From the NCBI GenBank assembly GCA_027019845.1, contig JALUWE010000411.1, positions 1 through 8,285 on the forward strand: a stretch of DNA of 8,285 nucleotides, given 5' to 3'. Below are positions 5,391 to 8,285 of the stretch, piece by piece. A program made the translations under genes and the position numbers. The stretch is from Anaerolineales bacterium. GTDB lineage: Bacteria > Chloroflexota > Anaerolineae > Anaerolineales > JABWBV01. The stretch's first letter is position 1. Every line of letters begins with the position of its first letter. Below the pieces are notes generated by a model. That model did no database searches and was not told where the DNA came from. It saw nothing but the letters and a program-made list of their open reading frames with translations.

Positions 5391-6083
5391 ATGAAATTAC
5401 GTAAATGGCTCAAATCCACCCTCTCTTTTCTCTTTCGCACGTTGACCCGCCTGGAGGTGAAAGGCCTGGAAAACCTGCCCGACGAAGGAGGTTGTATCCT
5501 GGCGGTCAACCATTTGAGTATACTCGATCCCCCGCTGGTGTTCAGCCTGTTGGCGCGGGACGATGCCATCGCGATGATCGCCAAAAAATATCAGCGCAAC
5601 CCATTTTTTCGTTGGATTATCGACTGCACGCAGGCCATCTGGGTGGATCGCGAAAAACCGGACTACCGCGCCTTGCGCACCGCGGTCAGGTATTTGCGCC
5701 AGGGCGGGATGATCGGCATCGCGCCGGAGGGAACCCGCAGTGCAACCGGCGCGCTCATGCGTCCCAAACCGGGCGTCGCATATCTGGCAGCCAAGGCGGA
5801 CGTTCCAATCGTTCCTGTTGCGATCAGTGGCACGGAGAACGCAATTCGCATGTGGTTCCGGTTGCGTCGCCCTGCAATTCGGGTAGAATTTGGTAAACCT
5901 TTCACTTTGCCGCCTCTCGAGCGAACCGACCGGGAGGCATCGTTGCGAAGAAATACGGACGAGATTATGTGTCAAATCGCCAGGCTGTTACCCCCTTCCT
6001 ACAGAGGTGTGTATGCCAACCACCCTCGCCTGTCAGATGGCCGGGCTTCAGCCAAACCCCACCCCGCCGCCAGCAGCGAATAA
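5391..6083 (+). CDS. PlsC-like 1-acyl-sn-glycerol-3-phosphate acyltransferase
   Basis: A 230-residue membrane-associated acyltransferase that probably acylates lysophosphatidic acid to phosphatidic acid in phospholipid synthesis. The four family motifs are present in order: NHLSILDPP with catalytic His41 and Asp46; the WVDRE block (84-88) after the FFRWIIDCTQAI segment; APEGTRS (111-117), which contacts the phosphate; and VPIVPVAISGTE (138-149). Length is normal. The last 20 or so residues after PPSYRGVY are Pro/Ala/Ser-rich and probably unstructured. ATG 5391 is the natural start, immediately before the KLRKWLKS membrane-associating helix. Its Shine-Dalgarno is weak. It heads a same-strand run with a GAF protein gene (33-bp gap) and the pyrophosphorylase gene. 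The family also includes acyltransferases with other acceptors, so the exact substrate is not proven. Confidence 0.92.
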   Translation: MKLRKWLKSTLSFLFRTLTRLEVKGLENLPDEGGCILAVNHLSILDPPLVFSLLARDDAIAMIAKKYQRNPFFRWIIDCTQAIWVDREKPDYRALRTAVRYLRQGGMIGIAPEGTRSATGALMRPKPGVAYLAAKADVPIVPVAISGTENAIRMWFRLRRPAIRVEFGKPFTLPPLERTDREASLRRNTDEIMCQIARLLPPSYRGVYANHPRLSDGRASAKPHPAASSE

Positions 6084-6106
6084 AACCGGCCAGACGGGTT
6101 CAACAC

Positions 6107-6111
6107 AGGAG
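6107..6111 (+). promoter_or_regulatory. strong ribosome binding site of the GAF-protein gene
   Basis: AGGAG at 6107-6111, within CACAGGAGAGAAG, lies five bases before ATG 6117. It is the clearest Shine-Dalgarno sequence in the window and fixes the start of the GAF protein. Confidence 0.7.
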
Positions 6112-6116
6112 AGAAG

Positions 6117-6728
6117 ATGTCTGAAGCATACGCCTTACACGTGTTACAGCAAGAAAACATCAGGCTGAAAGATGAAAACCGGCTGTTACAGGAACAGTTG
6201 ACACAGCTGCGGTATGCCATCAGCGCACTAAGCCTGATCGACAAAAGCCTGAACACGATCACCCCCGAAACGGACGTGCTGGCCCTAATCAACCAAATCC
6301 TGGCGGCCGCTTTGCAGGCCGTAGGCGCGGAAAGCGGTTCGTTGCTCTTGCTGGATGAAGAAACCGACGAATTGGTGTTCGTCGATGTAATCGGCTCTCA
6401 GAAAGCAGAGTTATTGGGCTACCGGATGCCAGCCAACCAGGGAATCGTTGGAGCCGCGTTGAGCAAGCGTGCTCCTCTGTTGGTACCCGACGTGCGGCAG
6501 GACCCTCGCTGGTATTCTCAGGTTGATGATTCGTTTGGACATGAGACACGCTCTATCATGTGTGTCCCGGTCATGGACGATGGCCGGGTGTTGGGGGCGA
6601 TTGAAGTGATCAACAAACAGGGCAACCTCCCTTTCAACCGTGAAGACCTCGAAATACTACGCCTGGTGGCGCGGTTGTCCTCTCTGGCACTGGCGAAAGC
6701 CGAAGAGGTGACAAGAGACGAGGGCTAA
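6117..6728 (+). CDS. GAF-domain protein with N-terminal coiled coil
   Basis: A 203-residue cytosolic protein. Residues about 8-40 form a probable coiled coil (LQQENIRLKDENRLLQEQLTQL), likely for dimerisation. Residues about 50-195 are one GAF domain: INQILAAALQAVGAESGSLLLLD, GIVGAALSKRAPLLVPDVRQDPRWY, RSIMCVPVMDDGRVLGAIEVINK and a closing helix, DLEILRLVARLSSLALA. Its end carries N166-K167, F173 and D177, close to the NKFDE signature of cyclic-nucleotide-binding GAF domains, with Leu178 where Glu is usual and Glu one position later. No kinase, cyclase, phosphodiesterase or DNA-binding output domain is attached, so it would have to signal through a partner or just bind a ligand. It lies 33 bp after the PlsC-like gene and is followed by the pyrophosphorylase after 5-20 bp, so it is probably in one operon. 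The ligand is unknown. Confidence 0.88.
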   Translation: MSEAYALHVLQQENIRLKDENRLLQEQLTQLRYAISALSLIDKSLNTITPETDVLALINQILAAALQAVGAESGSLLLLDEETDELVFVDVIGSQKAELLGYRMPANQGIVGAALSKRAPLLVPDVRQDPRWYSQVDDSFGHETRSIMCVPVMDDGRVLGAIEVINKQGNLPFNREDLEILRLVARLSSLALAKAEEVTRDEG

Positions 6729-6748
6729 ATCGATTGGCGGCCACAATC

Positions 6749-8128
6749 ATGAATTTCATCCCTTTCAAACAGCGCATGCAGGCAGAAGGCCTGCCCGAGA
6801 TCGTCATCCAGACCTTTCAATTCTATTACGACCAACTCGCCGCAGGGCATACGGGGTACATTCCCGAAAGCGACATCCGCCCCATCGAGACTCTGCCGGA
6901 GGCGGACACGTTCGGGGACGAACTGGCACAGCTCGGGCGCCGCGAGCTGCCCCGCACCGTGATGATCAAGCTCAATGGCGGGCTGGGCACCAGCATGGGG
7001 TTGAACAAGGCCAAGTCGCTGCTGCCCGTCAAACAGGGGTTGACCTTTCTGGACATCATCGCACGGCAGGCGATTCATGCCCGCCTCCCCCTGTTGCTGA
7101 TGAACAGCTTCGCCACCCGCGATGACTCCCTGGCCGCACTGCGCAGCTACCCCGAACTGTGGGAAAACCACCTCGGGCTGGACTTCGTGCAACACAAATT
7201 CCCCAAAGTGCGCCAATCCGACCTGGCCCCCGCAGAATGGCCTCCCAACCCCAGGCTGGAATGGAACCCTCCCGGCCACGGCGACATCTACACCGCGCTG
7301 CTCACCAGCGGCACGCTCGACCGGCTGCTTCAGGCCGGATACCGCCACGCCTTCATCTCCAACGGCGACAACCTGGGCGCGGTCATCGACCCTGCCATCC
7401 TGGGCTATTTCGCTCAAAACGATCTCCCCTTTCTGATGGAAGTCACCGAACGCACGGAATCGGACAGGAAGGGCGGCCATCTGGCCCGGCGGCTGGACGG
7501 GCAGCTTATTTTGCGAGAGTTGGCGCAGTGCCCCCCCGAAGACCGCCATGTGTTCGAGAACGTTTCCCGTCACAAATTTTTCAACACCAACAACCTGTGG
7601 GTCAGCCTGCCCGTGCTGGCAGAGCTATTGGAACGCAAAAACGGCATTCTGGGGCTGCCGTTGATCCGCAACGCCAAGACGGTCGACCCGCGCGATCCCG
7701 ATTCCACGCCTGTTTACCAGCTCGAGACCGCCATGGGATCGGCTATCGCGGTGTTCGAAGGCGCACAGGCAGTGCGCGTGCCGCGCACCCGTTTCGCGCC
7801 GGTCAAAACTACCGACCAACTGCTGGCGGTGCGCTCGGACGCCTATCTGCTGACCGAGGACTACCGCGTGATCCCCCATCCATCCCGGCCCAAACCGCCG
7901 GTCATCCGGCTGGACAGCCGCTTTTACCGCCTGATCGACGGCCTGGAGGCGCGTTTTCCGCGCGGCGCGCCCTCACTGTTGGGCTGTGAGCGGCTGGAGA
8001 TCGAGGGGGACGTTGGCTTCGGGGCCGGGGTGCGGCTGGAGGGGGAAGTGTTACTTCGCAACCAGAGCGGCAAACAGGTTTGGGTGGAAGACGCCGCGCG
8101 GCTGCGCGGAAAATACGAGTGGTCCTGA
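6749..8128 (+). CDS. UDPGP-family nucleotidyltransferase (UTP-glucose-1-phosphate uridylyltransferase-like)
   Basis: A 459-residue cytosolic pyrophosphorylase of the eukaryote-type UDPGP family, expected to make a UDP-sugar from UTP and a sugar 1-phosphate. Motifs: KLNGGLGTSMGLNKAKSLLPVK (about 74-95), the nucleotide-binding loop; DDSLAAL and FVQHKFPKV; NPPGHGDIYTALLTSG (about 173-188); SNGDNLGAVIDP (about 205-216); EVTERTESDRKGGHLA; FFNTNNLWVSL; QLETAMGSAIAVFEGA. A C-terminal beta-helix-like part follows (ERLEIEGDVGFGAGVRLEGEVLL). UDP-glucose is the likely product; UDP-N-acetylglucosamine or UDP-galactose cannot be excluded. The family is unrelated in close detail to GalU, the usual bacterial enzyme. 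ATG 6749 is chosen; an in-frame TTG at 6734 would add five residues and lies six bases after the GAF stop. The TGA stop lies inside the left arm of a repeat (8125-8200), so the final codons may have been altered by insertion. Confidence 0.9.
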   Translation: MNFIPFKQRMQAEGLPEIVIQTFQFYYDQLAAGHTGYIPESDIRPIETLPEADTFGDELAQLGRRELPRTVMIKLNGGLGTSMGLNKAKSLLPVKQGLTFLDIIARQAIHARLPLLLMNSFATRDDSLAALRSYPELWENHLGLDFVQHKFPKVRQSDLAPAEWPPNPRLEWNPPGHGDIYTALLTSGTLDRLLQAGYRHAFISNGDNLGAVIDPAILGYFAQNDLPFLMEVTERTESDRKGGHLARRLDGQLILRELAQCPPEDRHVFENVSRHKFFNTNNLWVSLPVLAELLERKNGILGLPLIRNAKTVDPRDPDSTPVYQLETAMGSAIAVFEGAQAVRVPRTRFAPVKTTDQLLAVRSDAYLLTEDYRVIPHPSRPKPPVIRLDSRFYRLIDGLEARFPRGAPSLLGCERLEIEGDVGFGAGVRLEGEVLLRNQSGKQVWVEDAARLRGKYEWS

Positions 8129-8200
8129 CAATACTTACGCAGTTGATGAAATCAAGTACGGATCTGGCGTCATGGCGAGCACCTGCGTAAGCTCTGTCAG
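8125..8200. repeat. 76-bp mini-element with the same ACTTACGCAGTT-type arms
   Basis: CTGACAATACTTACGCAGTT (8125-8144) and the complement of 8181-8200 form terminal inverted repeats matching at 16 of 20 positions. The left arm matches the right arm of the composite repeat at 5282-5301 in 18 of 20 positions, in the opposite orientation; the right arm here matches it in 17 of 20, in the same orientation. The interior is only 36 bp and includes GGCGTCATGGCGAGC, which resembles half of another common intergenic palindrome. The left arm begins in the last sense codon of the pyrophosphorylase gene and contains its TGA. There is no coding capacity, so it would need help in trans to move. Confidence 0.65.
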
Positions 8201-8215
8201 AATGACCCCCCTCCC

Positions 8216-8285
8216 GTCATTCTGAGGGCACGCAGTGCCCGAAGAATCCCCCCCACCGCCGAGATTCTTCGCTCCCCGTCCCCCG
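8216..8285. repeat. CATTCTGAG-type palindromic element, copy 2, cut by the window end
   Basis: GTCATTCTGAG (8216-8226), the internal hairpin GGGCAC-GCA-GTGCCC (8226-8240), CGAAGAATC (8240-8248) and GAGATTCTTCG (8261-8271) reproduce the left part and centre of copy 1 in the same orientation. The last arm is not reached before the window ends. Just upstream, TCAGAATGAC (8197-8206) is a perfect 10-bp inverted match to GTCATTCTGA (8216-8225). It overlaps the last bases of the 76-bp mini-element, so the two repeat families are directly joined. Confidence 0.75.

Noticed and set aside
5159..5584. 141-codon minus-strand frame beginning inside the PlsC-like gene
   Set aside because: Its C-terminal half is a translation of the CATTCTGAG repeat and its N-terminal half is antisense to plsC.
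6725..7573. Antisense open frame of 282 codons opposite the UDPGP gene
   Set aside because: It mirrors a strongly conserved enzyme gene, has no recognisable domain, and is explained by GC-rich codon bias leaving the opposite frame open.
7159..7989. 276-codon open frame on the + strand inside the UDPGP gene
   Set aside because: It is a +1-frame shadow with an Arg/Pro/Ala-rich, low-complexity translation and no family resemblance.

Overview
The window looks like a chromosomal piece of a GC-rich bacterium. Chloroflexota, perhaps Anaerolineae-like, is my best guess. The guess rests on Pro/Thr-rich linkers after single membrane anchors, a parvulin-type lipoprotein, a eukaryote-type UDP-glucose pyrophosphorylase and CATTCTGAG-type intergenic palindromes. 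There is no rRNA or other marker gene, so this is inference. I see no phage, CRISPR, toxin-antitoxin or defence genes and no transposase.

Layout. Left block (1-3116, + strand): a multi-pass membrane protein with a PH-like domain, a 55-bp gap holding three DnaA-box-like motifs spaced two helical turns apart, a DUF92 membrane protein, and a DegT/DnrJ/EryC1/StrS sugar aminotransferase. Middle block (4858-3148, - strand): a probable two-gene unit of a PpiC-type lipoprotein foldase and a membrane-anchored protein with a Pro/Thr-rich stalk. It converges on the aminotransferase gene.

The next 517 bases (4874-5390) hold no gene. They contain a promoter candidate for each flanking unit and a nested set of inverted repeats of about 316 bp that looks like a composite MITE/REP-like insertion. 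Right block (5391-8128, + strand): a PlsC-type acyltransferase, a small GAF-domain protein and a UDPGP-family pyrophosphorylase, closely spaced and probably co-transcribed. The last 160 bases hold second copies of two repeat families seen in the 5-kb region. One of them supplies the stop codon of the pyrophosphorylase gene.

The genes share a cell-envelope theme: lipid acylation (PlsC), nucleotide-sugar supply (UDPGP), amino-sugar formation (DegT), extracytoplasmic folding (PpiC) and surface-anchored or membrane proteins of unknown role. The coding content is ordinary. The most unusual material is non-coding: the phased TTATCCAC array at 968-1039 and the related repeat clusters that bracket the plsC-GAF-ugp unit.
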